Source: Sphingomonadaceae bacterium OTU29LAMAA1 (lineage in GTDB: Bacteria > Pseudomonadota > Alphaproteobacteria > Sphingomonadales > Sphingomonadaceae). Taken from it: a stretch of 64,000 nt of DNA. The stretch covers positions 601,001 through 665,000 of the forward strand of contig CP099617.1 in assembly GCA_024072375.1 (NCBI GenBank), written 5' to 3'. A program made the translations under genes and the position numbers. Of this stretch, positions 1-8,903 are shown piece by piece. The first letter of the stretch is position 1. Each line of letters starts with the position of its first letter. Below the pieces are notes generated by a model. That model was not told the origin of the DNA. It did no database searches and was given only the letters and a program-made list of their open reading frames with translations.

Positions 1-370
1 ACAGGTCGAAGCCGGCGATATGACCCTGCAGCATGACCCCGTTGATCAGGAACATCGTTACCGAGTCCTCGGATTTACGCACGGCGTTCAAAAAGATTTC
101 CTGCAGCAACGGCTGCTTGCGCTGCGCTTCACCGACCGAATCGACGATAGCGGCGACATCCATCGGGCCCGATGGCATGATCGTCGAAATGGCGTGCTTG
201 TAGATCAGCTGCGACTGGCCGTCGCGGCGCAATAGCACCGAGAAATTGTCGAACCAGGTGACGATGCCCTGCAGCTTGACGCCCTTCACCAGGAACATGG
301 TGACCGGGGTCTTGGAGCGGCGGAGAGCGTTGAGGAACAGGTCCTGGAGAGACCCTTGCTTGTCGGCCAT
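1..370 (-). CDS. hfq: Two-domain (tandem) RNA chaperone Hfq, 3' end beyond window
   Basis: Hfq is an Sm-like hexameric RNA chaperone that pairs small RNAs with mRNAs. The 123 visible codons hold one complete Hfq domain (about residues 8-66, with the LKLQG-type loop VKLQGIV at 31-37 and the YKHAIS signature at 57-62). A linker follows, and then the start of a second Hfq domain from about residue 88 ([30 protein letters not shown]). The gene runs off the window inside domain 2. The ATG at 370 follows an AAAGG-type ribosome site. It lies directly downstream of ntrX on the same strand. A normal Hfq is about 80-100 residues with one domain, so this is a duplicated form. Domain 2 has diverged (M113 for the usual K, H117) and may have different RNA contacts. 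Confidence 0.93.
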   Translation of the reverse strand, partial: MADKQGSLQDLFLNALRRSKTPVTMFLVKGVKLQGIVTWFDNFSVLLRRDGQSQLIYKHAISTIMPSGPMDVAAIVDSVGEAQRKQPLLQEIFLNAVRKSEDSVTMFLINGVMLQGHIAGFDL

Positions 371-434
371 GATGAGCCTTTCGTATTATTGGCGAGCCGT
401 TAGCCCGCTAGTGCGCCGTTTCCCGGCGTCGGAT

Positions 435-453
435 GCCGACCGGATCGGTCGGC
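435..453. repeat. Inverted repeat between ntrX and hfq
   Basis: A 7-bp inverted repeat (GCCGACC ... GGTCGGC, 5-nt loop) lies in the 122-bp gap between the ntrX stop and the hfq start. It could attenuate ntrX readthrough or serve as an operator for hfq. It has no T-tract, so a terminator role is not supported. Confidence 0.3.
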
Positions 454-492
454 GATGCACATCTATGAACGATGGGTGCAAACGTCCAGCGC

Positions 493-1869
493 TCAATCCT
501 CGCGCATGTCGGTGATGCCCAGCAACTTCAGTTTCCGATGCAGTGCCGATCGCTCCATGCCGATAAAGCTCGCGGTGCGGCTGATGTTGCCGGAAAAGCG
601 CCGGATCTGGACGCGGAGATATTCGCGTTCGAACGTCTCGCGGGCCTCGCGCAGCGGCGCCCCCATGATCGCCCCGCCCCCGCCGCTGCCGATATCGCCT
701 TGATCGCCCAGCACTTCGGCCGGCAACAGATCGAGGTCGATCCGGCCGATCCGGTCGCCCGGGGCGAGAATGATGGTCCGCTCGACGACGTTGCGCAGCT
801 GACGGACGTTCCCCGGCCAGTCGTAGGATTGCAGCGCGACCATCGCGTCGGCGGCGATCTCCGGCGTGGGTACGCGCCGTTCGGCAGCGTAATGCGCCAT
901 GAAATGCTCGACCAGCGCCGGGATATCCTCGCGCCGTTCCGACAGCGCCGGGATAAGCACGGGCACGACGTTGAGGCGGTAGTACAGGTCTTCGCGAAAA
1001 CGCCCCTCCGTGATCTCATGCGCCAGGTCCCGCGATGTCGCGGATACGACGCGGACGTCGACCTTGACGATACGGGTGCCGCCGATCCGGCTGAAGCTCT
1101 GGTCGGTGAGCACGCGCAATATCCGCGCCTGTGTCGCCACCGGCATATCAGCGATCTCGTCGAGGAACAGCGTACCACCGTGCGCCTGTTCGAGCAGGCC
1201 GGGGCGGACGAGGTCTCCCCCCTCCTCCACACCGAACAATTCCTCCTCGACGCGTTCGGGCGTCATCCGCGCCGCGCTGACGATGACGAACGGCGCCTGC
1301 GCGCGGTTGCTCCAGCCATGCAGCAGCCGCGCGGCAACCTCCTTCCCGACACCGGCCGGGCCCATGATCAGGACACGGCTGCCGGTAGCGGCAACACGTT
1401 TCAACGTCGCGCGCACGCCGTTGATCGCCCCGGAGCTTCCGGTGAGATCACTCTCGCGACCGGCCGAAACGCGCAGGCTCGCCACTTCGCGGCGTAGCCG
1501 TTCCGTCTCCGTCGCCCGTTCGACGAGCAACAGCAGGCGCTCCGCCTCGAACGGCTTTTCGATGAAATCGGACGCACCCCGGCGGATCGCCGCCACCGCC
1601 GTGTCGAGGTTGCCGTGGCCGGATATGACCAGCACCGGCAGCGAAGGATCGCGGCGCTTGATCTCGTCGAGCAATTCGAGTCCGTCGAGCCGCGATCCCT
1701 GCAGCCAGACGTCGAGCAGCACCAGCGACGGCCGCCGCGTCGCGATCGCCTCCAGCGTCGCATCGCTATCCGCGGCGGTGCGCGTCTCGTAGCCTTCGTC
1801 TTCGAGGACGCCGGCGACGAGTTCGCGGATGTCGTGTTCGTCGTCGACGACGAGGATGTCGAGCGCCAT
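493..1869 (-). CDS. ntrX: Nitrogen-regulation response regulator NtrX (AAA+ domain lacking GAFTGA)
   Basis: Response regulator partner of NtrY, 458 residues. It has an N-terminal receiver domain (acidic pocket D9/D10, phospho-acceptor D53, K105), a central AAA+ domain with Walker A GPAGVGKE at 170-177 and Walker B FLDEIAD near 235-241, and a C-terminal Fis-type helix-turn-helix (NISRTASFIGMERSALHRKL). Where sigma-54 activators carry ELFGHE-GAFTGA, this protein reads ELFGVEEGGDLVRPG, so the sigma-54 contact loop is missing. Some other alphaproteobacterial NtrX proteins are known to lack it, and they may regulate promoters without sigma-54. It starts 3 nt after the ntrY stop and is surely co-transcribed with ntrY. 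Confidence 0.93.
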   Translation of the reverse strand: MALDILVVDDEHDIRELVAGVLEDEGYETRTAADSDATLEAIATRRPSLVLLDVWLQGSRLDGLELLDEIKRRDPSLPVLVISGHGNLDTAVAAIRRGASDFIEKPFEAERLLLLVERATETERLRREVASLRVSAGRESDLTGSSGAINGVRATLKRVAATGSRVLIMGPAGVGKEVAARLLHGWSNRAQAPFVIVSAARMTPERVEEELFGVEEGGDLVRPGLLEQAHGGTLFLDEIADMPVATQARILRVLTDQSFSRIGGTRIVKVDVRVVSATSRDLAHEITEGRFREDLYYRLNVVPVLIPALSERREDIPALVEHFMAHYAAERRVPTPEIAADAMVALQSYDWPGNVRQLRNVVERTIILAPGDRIGRIDLDLLPAEVLGDQGDIGSGGGGAIMGAPLREARETFEREYLRVQIRRFSGNISRTASFIGMERSALHRKLKLLGITDMRED

Positions 1870-1872
1870 GGT

Positions 1873-4098
1873 CTAATTCCGATTGCGTGTGAGTGCGGCG
1901 AGTTGGCCGTCTTTGGTAGGTTCGAGCGCATCTGCGCCCTGATCGAGGGCGGCCAGCGCCGCCGCATCGAAGGTGATGCGGACGATCGTGCCACCGCCCT
2001 CGCGATCGGCGAAGGTCATGGTACCATGATGCTCCTCGACGATCTTCTTGACGATCGCGAGGCCAAGTCCGGTCCCCCTCGCGCGCGTGGTCATATAGGG
2101 TTCGACGATCCGGTCGCGTTCCGGCGGCAGGCCGATCCCCGTGTCCGCCACCTCTACGGTGACGACGTCGCCGTCGGCGCCGACCGCGATGAGGACGGAT
2201 CCACCATCGTCGCCTTTGCTCTCAATGGCTTCCACAGCGTTCTTGACGATGTTTGTGAAGGCCTGCCCCAGCTGCCTGCGGTCGCAGACGAGCGATGGCG
2301 CGGGGCTGCCGTGATCGAGTTCGAAGTGAATGGCGGGATGCGCAACCTCGTGCAGGAACATGGCCTGACGCGCGATGTCGACCAGCGATTCCTCGCGGAA
2401 CACCGGCTTCGGCATGCGGGCGAACGACGAGAATTCATCGACCATCCGGCGAAGGTCGCCGACCTGTCGCACGATGGTGTCCGTCAGGCGTGCAAAGGTC
2501 GTATCCTCGGCATCGATCTTGCTGCCGTAGCGGCGCTGGAGGCGTTCGGCGGCAAGCTGGATCGGAGTCAGCGGGTTCTTGATCTCATGCGCGATCCGGC
2601 GTGCCACGTCGGACCATGCGGCGCGGCGCTGGTCGAGCAATTGCTGGGTGATGTCGTCGAAGGTGAGGATGGGGCCGGAGTCGGTTCGCGCGATACGTAC
2701 CGCCAACGTCTTGGTCTCGCCGTTGCGAATGACCTGAACGATCGCCTCGCGCTCCCGCCCCTCGACGAGCGCAGACAGTTCGGGCGACACGCTGGCAAGC
2801 GGCCGTCCGACGAGGCCATCGGCACCCATCCCGATCAATTCCGTGGCCGATCGATTGGCGATCCGAATGGTGCCGTCGTCCGCCGTCGCCAACACGCCGG
2901 CGGACACGCCGGCCATCACCGCCTCGATCAGCGCCCGGCGGCTGTCGAGCTGATCGTTGGCGGTGACCAGTGCGTTGTTCTGCTCCTGTAGCCGACCGGT
3001 CATCTGGTTGAAGGCGTTGGCCAGCGTTCCGACCTCATCCTTGCGGCGCGGGTCGGCGACGCGCGCGGTGAGGTCGCCGGTCGCGACCTTGCGCGCCGCG
3101 CCAACCAGTTCCGCCACGGGGCGCACGAGACGGTCGGCGACCGCAAGCGCGGCCCAGACGGCGATCCCGACGATCAGCAGCGAAACCAGAAGCAGCGCGG
3201 CGTTGAATTTAAGCTGCAACGCGCGCGATCGGCTTTGCAGCGTCTGGTAATCCCGCACGATCGCATCGCCACGGCGAATCTGGCTGGCGAGTTGTGGATC
3301 GAAGATCCGGGCCGAATACAGATAGGCGCCCTTGCCGTAGTCGATCGGCACGACGGCGCCGATCCGGTCGTCGCTGCGCACGATAACGAACGGCTGGCCG
3401 TCATCCAGCGCCTTCTCGATCGCGGGCGTAACGAGGTTCTGGAGCGGCCGATCATAGGGGTTGAGCACGATCAGGGGATCGGTCTCGCCCCGGCGAATGA
3501 TCATGCCTTCGGACTGTTCGCGGCGATAGGTCTGCACCAGCAGGAGTTGCTGAAAGAACGGACTGTCGACCGCGTGGGTCTTCAACTCCGCGGACAGGTC
3601 GCCACTCATCGCCTGCACCTGCGCAACGACCCGATCCACCTCGCGCTGGTAATTTTGGCCCACGAGCGTGCGCGCATTCTCGAGCATGCCACTCGCCCGG
3701 TCGGACGACCAGAATTCGACGCCGATCTGGAACAGGAGCGACGCGAAGATGGTGACGAGCAGCGCCGGAACCGCCGCGATGATCGAGAAGATGGCGACCA
3801 GCCGAACGTGCAGCACGCCCTCACCACCGACGAGAGACGCGGCTGCCCGCTTACGGGCGATCCGGCGGCCCAGCAGCATCAGCAAGGCGATGCCCGGCAC
3901 CAGATTGGCGACCAGCAACAATGCTATCGTCGGCGGAGATAGTGGCGTCTGCGGCGTGCTGCTGCCGGCAATGATGAAATAAGTCGCAGTCGCGATCGCG
4001 ATGGCCAGCGCCAGCACCAGCCCTTCGACGGCGGGCGTGATGCGCAACCGGCGAACCGGCGTCTCGTCCATCAGATCGGGCGTAAGGGCCGCGTCCAT
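1873..4098 (-). CDS. ntrY: Membrane sensor histidine kinase NtrY
   Basis: Large sensor kinase, about 741 residues, that phosphorylates NtrX. Two or three hydrophobic segments at the N-terminus, a periplasmic region and a further membrane helix (FNAALLLVSLLIVGIAVWAA) precede a HAMP domain, a PAS domain, the HisKA box RRIAHEIKNPLTP (phospho-acceptor H504) and a HATPase domain (DTGIGLPPE, GTGLGLAIV). I chose the ATG at 4098 because it has GGAGG five bases upstream. An upstream in-frame ATG at 4140 lacks such a site. It is followed at once by ntrX. The signal it senses is not evident from sequence; NtrY has been linked to nitrogen, redox and envelope responses in relatives. Confidence 0.93.
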   Translation of the reverse strand: MDAALTPDLMDETPVRRLRITPAVEGLVLALAIAIATATYFIIAGSSTPQTPLSPPTIALLLVANLVPGIALLMLLGRRIARKRAAASLVGGEGVLHVRLVAIFSIIAAVPALLVTIFASLLFQIGVEFWSSDRASGMLENARTLVGQNYQREVDRVVAQVQAMSGDLSAELKTHAVDSPFFQQLLLVQTYRREQSEGMIIRRGETDPLIVLNPYDRPLQNLVTPAIEKALDDGQPFVIVRSDDRIGAVVPIDYGKGAYLYSARIFDPQLASQIRRGDAIVRDYQTLQSRSRALQLKFNAALLLVSLLIVGIAVWAALAVADRLVRPVAELVGAARKVATGDLTARVADPRRKDEVGTLANAFNQMTGRLQEQNNALVTANDQLDSRRALIEAVMAGVSAGVLATADDGTIRIANRSATELIGMGADGLVGRPLASVSPELSALVEGREREAIVQVIRNGETKTLAVRIARTDSGPILTFDDITQQLLDQRRAAWSDVARRIAHEIKNPLTPIQLAAERLQRRYGSKIDAEDTTFARLTDTIVRQVGDLRRMVDEFSSFARMPKPVFREESLVDIARQAMFLHEVAHPAIHFELDHGSPAPSLVCDRRQLGQAFTNIVKNAVEAIESKGDDGGSVLIAVGADGDVVTVEVADTGIGLPPERDRIVEPYMTTRARGTGLGLAIVKKIVEEHHGTMTFADREGGGTIVRITFDAAALAALDQGADALEPTKDGQLAALTRNRN

Positions 4099-4201
4099 CC
4101 CGGCCTCCGTACAACGTGGATTGTTGCACGGAAACCACATAATTCAGTTTGGCGATGGTTTGTGGTGACAGTCAGCCGGATCGTGACGGCACCACGTGCC
4201 G

Positions 4202-4227
4202 ATGACGGCATGACGGCGAATGACGGC
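4202..4227. repeat. Three copies of ATGACGGC
   Basis: Three copies of the octamer ATGACGGC start at 4202, 4210 and 4220 in the 129-bp gap between ntrC and ntrY. They abut the ntrC stop codon. Possible roles are regulator binding upstream of ntrYX or simple slippage; neither can be told from sequence alone. Confidence 0.4.
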
Positions 4228-5643
4228 CTATTCCTCCCCGCGAGCGCTGATCCCCAGCGTATCGAGGCGTTTGCGTAACGTATTGCGATTGAGCCCCAGC
4301 GCCCGCGCGGCGCGAAGCTGGTTGCCGGCATGTCGCGCCAGCATGGTTTCGATCAACGGCCGTTCCACCTCGCCGATGACGCGATCGTACAACGTCCCGT
4401 CGTCCAGCGCGTCGGGTCGTTCGCGGGCGATGCGTTCGACAAGGTAGCGCACAGCCTCGGCGATGCCCGGATCGGCAGCCTCGGCGAGTGTGCCGGGAGC
4501 GCCGAGCAGGTCGCGAATCGTCGGCGCATCGATCAGTTCGTCGCGGGCGAGGACCGCGAGCCGGCGCATGAGGTTCTCCAGTTCGCGGACATTGCCGGGC
4601 CAGTCGTGTGCCGTCAGGGCTGCCTGCGCCTGTTCGCCGAGCTGCCGGCGGGGAAGCCCCTGCGCTGCCGCGTTTTCCAGGAAATGGCGGGCGAGCAGCG
4701 GAATGTCCTGCCGCCTGTCCCGGAGCGCTGGCAGGGTGACCGGCACGACGTTGAGGCGGTAGAACAGATCCTCGCGAAACTGGCCGGAGGCGACCTGCTG
4801 GGTCAGGTCCCGGTTTGTGGCGGCGACGACGCGAACGTCCGCGCGCATCGTGCGTGCGCCGCCGACGGTGGTGAACTCGCCCGATTGCAGGACCCGGAGC
4901 AAGCGCGTCTGCGCCTCCATCGGCATGTCGCCGATCTCGTCGAGGAACAACGTCCCGCCCGCCGCCTGTTCGAAACGGCCGGCGTTGCGGACCGCGGCTC
5001 CCGTAAAGGCACCGCGTTCGTGGCCGAACAGCTCTGCCTCGATCAGCTCGCGCGGGATCGCCGCCATATTGATGGCGACGAACGGGGCCGCGCGGCGCGC
5101 GCCGAGATCGTGGATCGCACGGGCGACCAGTTCCTTGCCCGTCCCCGATTCGCCGGAGATCAGCACGGTGAGATCGTTGGATAATACGCGGGCGATGATG
5201 CGGTAGACGTCCTGCATTGCCGGCGATCGCCCGATCAGCGGCAACGTGGGGTCCTCTCCCGCCTCCGGCTGCGGCATCACGGCGCCCCGCGCCAGGGCAC
5301 CGGTAACGGCACGGGTCAGATCGTCGAGGTCGAAGGGCTTCGGCAGATATTCATAGGCGCCGACTTCCGCTGCGCGCACTGCCGTGGTCAGCGTGTTCTG
5401 TGCCGACAGGATGATGATCGGCAGTTGCGGCAGACGCTGGCCGATTTCCTTGACCCGTTCGATGCCGTCACCATCGGGCAGGATGACGTCCGTCACCAGT
5501 ACGTCAGGCACGCGCGTCGCCAGAATGCGGTCGAGCTGCGCGAGCGTTTCGGCGGTCTGCACTTCGTGGCCGGCACGACGCAGAGCCTGCGCGACGACGG
5601 TGCGGATCGCGGCGTCGTCGTCGACGACCAGGATGCGCGTCAT
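4228..5643 (-). CDS. ntrC: Nitrogen regulator NtrC, sigma-54-dependent activator
   Basis: Response regulator of NtrB, 471 residues, that activates nitrogen-assimilation promoters with sigma-54. It has a receiver domain (D9/D10, phospho-acceptor D52, K in LPKPF), an AAA+ domain with intact Walker A GESGTGKE, intact ELFGHERGAFTGA and Walker B FLDEIGD, and a Fis-type HTH (NQLRAARALGLNRNTLRKRL). In contrast to NtrX 2 kb away, the GAFTGA loop is complete. The start is the ATG at 5643, which overlaps the ntrB stop in an ATGA; the reading frame continues open upstream but that part is only noise antisense-like coding within ntrB. This belongs to the operon dusB-ntrB-ntrC. Confidence 0.95.
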   Translation of the reverse strand: MTRILVVDDDAAIRTVVAQALRRAGHEVQTAETLAQLDRILATRVPDVLVTDVILPDGDGIERVKEIGQRLPQLPIIILSAQNTLTTAVRAAEVGAYEYLPKPFDLDDLTRAVTGALARGAVMPQPEAGEDPTLPLIGRSPAMQDVYRIIARVLSNDLTVLISGESGTGKELVARAIHDLGARRAAPFVAINMAAIPRELIEAELFGHERGAFTGAAVRNAGRFEQAAGGTLFLDEIGDMPMEAQTRLLRVLQSGEFTTVGGARTMRADVRVVAATNRDLTQQVASGQFREDLFYRLNVVPVTLPALRDRRQDIPLLARHFLENAAAQGLPRRQLGEQAQAALTAHDWPGNVRELENLMRRLAVLARDELIDAPTIRDLLGAPGTLAEAADPGIAEAVRYLVERIARERPDALDDGTLYDRVIGEVERPLIETMLARHAGNQLRAARALGLNRNTLRKRLDTLGISARGEE

Positions 5644-6680
5644 GACGCCGCCCTCGGCAGCAGCAGGCGGAGCGTCGTCATCTCTGGGCTTCCTTCGCGC
5701 GCATACTGAACGATGCCGCCCATATCTCGCATCAGCTTGTCGACCAGCGCGAGGCCGAGCCCCTGCCCCTCCGGACGTCCGGAGACGAATGGATCGAACA
5801 GGTTGTCGGCGATATCGGCGGGCGCGCCCGGGCCGTTGTCGAGCACGCAGATCTCGATCGGCAGAGGCACCCTCGGCCTGCCGGCCGCCGCCGCGACGGA
5901 CATGCCATGGCGGTAGGCGGTGGTGATGACGATCCGGGGTTTGCGTTCCAGACGAGACGCTTCGTGGGCGTTCTTCAACAGGTTTATGAGAATTTGCAAC
6001 AACGCGTCGCGATTGATCGCCGCGGAGGGGAGCGACGGGTCGAACCGCTCGTCGATCACGACGCCGCGCGCGAAGCCGGCGAGCGCGAGCCGGCGGGCGT
6101 GGCCGATCAGCGGATAGATGTTTTCCGCCGCGATCTCCAGCGGGCGGGTGTCGCTGAAATCCTGCATCCGGTCGATCAGCGCCGCGATCCGGTCGACCTC
6201 GGTGACGATCAGCGTCGTCAGTTCGCCCGCACCGAGCAACTGCGCAGCGCCGCGGATGCCAGACAGCGGGTTCTTGATTTCGTGCGCCAGCATCGCCGCC
6301 GCGCCGCTCGCCGCGCGCGCGCTCGCCCCACGTGCGCTCGGGCCAAGCCCGCGGGTACTGGCAGCGGGATGCAATGTGATCGCCCGCCACCCGGCATGAT
6401 CGGCGACTGCCGCCTCGACGAAATCCACCCTGATGCGGGGGCCGTGAGGGGTCGCGATCTCGGTATCGTAAAAGGCCATCCCCTGCCCTTCGCGTCGGTC
6501 CCCGGCGGCGGGCGGCGGCAGGATCGCCGCGATGGGCTGGCCGCGCATCACGCGTTCGGACAGGTTGAGCAACTGTTCTGCGAGCGCATTGGCGTGCGCT
6601 ATCCGGTCGTCGGGATCGACGATCAAGACGGCCACGGGGAGCGCGGCGAACAGCTCGGCAAACCCCGGACGACCGGCCAT
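5640..6680 (-). CDS. ntrB: Nitrogen-regulation histidine kinase/phosphatase NtrB
   Basis: Soluble sensor kinase, 346 residues, controlled by PII in characterised relatives. It sets the phosphorylation of NtrC. An N-terminal PAS domain (ALPVAVLIVDPDDRIAHANA) is followed by the HisKA box MLAHEIKNPLSGI (phospho-acceptor H133) and a HATPase domain (INLLKNAHEA, LDNGPGAP, GQGLGLALV). No membrane segment is visible. Its stop overlaps the ntrC start in ATGA and its start lies 7 nt after the dusB stop, so the three genes form one transcription unit. Confidence 0.94.
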   Translation of the reverse strand: MAGRPGFAELFAALPVAVLIVDPDDRIAHANALAEQLLNLSERVMRGQPIAAILPPPAAGDRREGQGMAFYDTEIATPHGPRIRVDFVEAAVADHAGWRAITLHPAASTRGLGPSARGASARAASGAAAMLAHEIKNPLSGIRGAAQLLGAGELTTLIVTEVDRIAALIDRMQDFSDTRPLEIAAENIYPLIGHARRLALAGFARGVVIDERFDPSLPSAAINRDALLQILINLLKNAHEASRLERKPRIVITTAYRHGMSVAAAAGRPRVPLPIEICVLDNGPGAPADIADNLFDPFVSGRPEGQGLGLALVDKLMRDMGGIVQYAREGSPEMTTLRLLLPRAAS

Positions 6681-6687
6681 GATGCCG

Positions 6688-7698
6688 TCAGGCAGCCTGC
6701 TGGACGGGTGGCTGGTCGCGGAACGGTGCGTAGAAGTCGGCGAGCATGCGCTTGACCGTCTTCGCGTCGGGCTGCTGGTTCACGGCGTTGCGGAATTCCG
6801 CGGAGCCGTTGAGGCCCTTGGTGTACCAGCCGATGTGCTTGCGCGCCATGTTGACGCCGGTGATGTCGCCATAATGATCGAGCATCGCGTCGTAATGTTC
6901 GATGATGACGCGATATTGTTCGTCGAGCGATGGATCGGGCCGGCGGGTGCCGTTCTCCAGATACTCCATCACCTGACCCAGCACCCATGGCCGCCCATAG
7001 GCACCGCGGCCTATCATGATGCCGTCCGCTCCCGATTGGTCGAGAGCCGCGATCGCATCGTCGATCGTGCAGATATCGCCGTTCGCGATCACCGGGATCG
7101 TCACCGCGTCCTTCACGGTGCGGATGAAGCGCCAGTCGGCCGACCCCTTGTACATCTGGTTGCGGGTCCGGCCGTGAACCGTGATCAGCCGGACGCCGAG
7201 GTCCTGCGCGATGCGGGAGAGTTCCGGGGCATTGAGGCTGTCGAGATCCCAGCCCATCCGCATCTTGAGCGTCACCGGCGCCTTCACCGCCTTGACCACG
7301 CTGTCGACCAACTGGGCTGCAAGCTTCAAATCGCGCATCAGTGCCGACCCTGCATCGCCGTTGGTCACCTTCCGCACCGGGCAGCCCATATTGATGTCGA
7401 TGATCGCCGCACCACGATCCTCGGCAAGCTTTGCCGCTTCCGCCATCTCGTAGGGCGTGCAGCCGACGAGCTGCATCGATACCGGCTCCTCGGATAGGTG
7501 CCATGCTGCCTTCTGGATCGATTGCCGCGTTTCGCGGATCGCCGCCTGGCTCGCGATCATCTCGGTGACGTTGAGGCCCGAGCCGTAGCGCCGGACGAGC
7601 GTCCGGAACGGCATGTCGGTGACGCCGGTCATCGGCGCCAGCACGACGGGGCTGTCGATCCGCACGGGACCGATCTGGATGGGCGTAAGGTGAGCCAT
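6688..7698 (-). CDS. dusB: tRNA-dihydrouridine synthase DusB
   Basis: FMN-dependent enzyme, 336 residues, that reduces specific tRNA uridines to dihydrouridine. Visible hallmarks are [12 protein letters not shown] near the N-terminus, the catalytic-cysteine motif [23 protein letters not shown] and the phosphate-binding [16 protein letters not shown]. The ATG at 7698 gives the usual family length; a longer upstream extension in the same frame is arginine/proline-rich noise antisense to ispDF. Its place ahead of ntrB-ntrC is the classic alphaproteobacterial nifR3-ntrBC order. It is divergent from ispDF across an 80-bp gap. Confidence 0.94.
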   Translation of the reverse strand: MAHLTPIQIGPVRIDSPVVLAPMTGVTDMPFRTLVRRYGSGLNVTEMIASQAAIRETRQSIQKAAWHLSEEPVSMQLVGCTPYEMAEAAKLAEDRGAAIIDINMGCPVRKVTNGDAGSALMRDLKLAAQLVDSVVKAVKAPVTLKMRMGWDLDSLNAPELSRIAQDLGVRLITVHGRTRNQMYKGSADWRFIRTVKDAVTIPVIANGDICTIDDAIAALDQSGADGIMIGRGAYGRPWVLGQVMEYLENGTRRPDPSLDEQYRVIIEHYDAMLDHYGDITGVNMARKHIGWYTKGLNGSAEFRNAVNQQPDAKTVKRMLADFYAPFRDQPPVQQAA

Positions 7699-7778
7699 GA
7701 TCTGCCTGAAAATTGGGCAACATCTACCGTCTCGAGGCCGCTCTGGCAAGGGGGACGTGGGTGCGCTAGGCGACGGCG

Positions 7779-8903
7779 ATGACGGATCGACCACGCACGG
7801 TGGCGCTGATCGTCGCGGCGGGCAGCGGCTCGCGCGCGGGCGGCGCGATTCCCAAACAATATGCGAAGGTGGCCGGCAAGCCGCTGATCGCGCACGCCTA
7901 TGCCGCCTTCGTGGGGCATCCGGCGGTGGACGAGGTCTTGGTGGTGATAGCTGCGGATGCCGGGGATCTGGCGGCAGCGGCGCTGGGGCCGGTACGAACG
8001 GTGACCGGCGGCGCATCGCGGCGCACGTCGGTGGCGTTGGGACTCGCCGCGATCGAGGCGGACCGCGTCCTCATCCACGATGCTGCCCGGCCATTCGTAC
8101 CGGCGGATGCGATCGATCGGGTGCTGTCCGCACTCGATAGCCACGACGGCGCAATGCCGGTTCTCGCGGTGGCGGATACGCTGGTGCGGGACGGCGTGGT
8201 CGTACCCCGCGACGGCCTGTCCCGCGTGCAGACGCCGCAGGGTTTCCGCGTCGAGGCGCTGCGTGCCGCCCACCGGGACTGGCCTGCAGGCGAGGATGCG
8301 ACGGACGACGCGCAGATGGTACGACGACTTGGCGGGAGCATCGCTTTGGTGCAGGGCGACATCATGCTCGATAAGGTCACGCATCCAGAGGATTTTGCCG
8401 CGGCGAACGCCAGGGTGGCATGGGAGACGCGGAGTGCGTCCGGCTTCGACGTTCACCGGCTGGAGGCTGGCGAGGAATTGTGGCTCGGCGGCGTGCTGAT
8501 CCCGCACGACAAGGGATTGTCGGGTCACAGCGACGCCGACGTCGGCCTTCACGCGCTGACCGACGCCTTGCTCGGCACGATTGCAGCGGGCGATATCGGC
8601 ACGCATTTCCCACCCAGCGATCCACAGTGGAAGGGTGCGGACTCGGCGCAATTCCTGCAACATGCCGCAAAGCTGATCGCCGACAAGGGCGGGCGGATCG
8701 ATTTCGTTGACCTGACCCTCATCTGCGAAGCCCCCAAGATCGGGCCGCACCGGGCAGCGATGCAGGCGCGGATCGCAACGCTGCTCGGGCTCGGCGAGGA
8801 TCGGGTGAGCATCAAGGCGACCACCACCGAACGACTGGGCTTCACCGGCCGGGGCGAAGGCATCGCGGCACAGGCTATGGCAACCGTGAGCCTGCCGCGA
8901 TGA
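7779..8903 (+). CDS. ispDF: Bifunctional MEP cytidylyltransferase / MEcPP synthase IspDF
   Basis: Fusion of two enzymes of the non-mevalonate isoprenoid pathway, 374 residues. The N-terminal IspD half (about 1-215) carries the nucleotide-binding [11 protein letters not shown] and the signatures HDAARPFVP and QTPQGFR. The C-terminal IspF half (about 220-374) carries the zinc ligands in GFDVHRL and the motifs [19 protein letters not shown] and [19 protein letters not shown]. Such fusions are typical of alphaproteobacteria. It heads a chain of three genes linked by 4-bp overlaps, so the next two are likely co-translated with it. Confidence 0.95.
   Translation: MTDRPRTVALIVAAGSGSRAGGAIPKQYAKVAGKPLIAHAYAAFVGHPAVDEVLVVIAADAGDLAAAALGPVRTVTGGASRRTSVALGLAAIEADRVLIHDAARPFVPADAIDRVLSALDSHDGAMPVLAVADTLVRDGVVVPRDGLSRVQTPQGFRVEALRAAHRDWPAGEDATDDAQMVRRLGGSIALVQGDIMLDKVTHPEDFAAANARVAWETRSASGFDVHRLEAGEELWLGGVLIPHDKGLSGHSDADVGLHALTDALLGTIAAGDIGTHFPPSDPQWKGADSAQFLQHAAKLIADKGGRIDFVDLTLICEAPKIGPHRAAMQARIATLLGLGEDRVSIKATTTERLGFTGRGEGIAAQAMATVSLPR

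Noticed and set aside
5644..6390. In-frame N-terminal extension of ntrC
   Set aside because: It overlaps ntrB in another frame. The receiver domain starts directly at the ATG at 5643, in ATGA with the ntrB stop.
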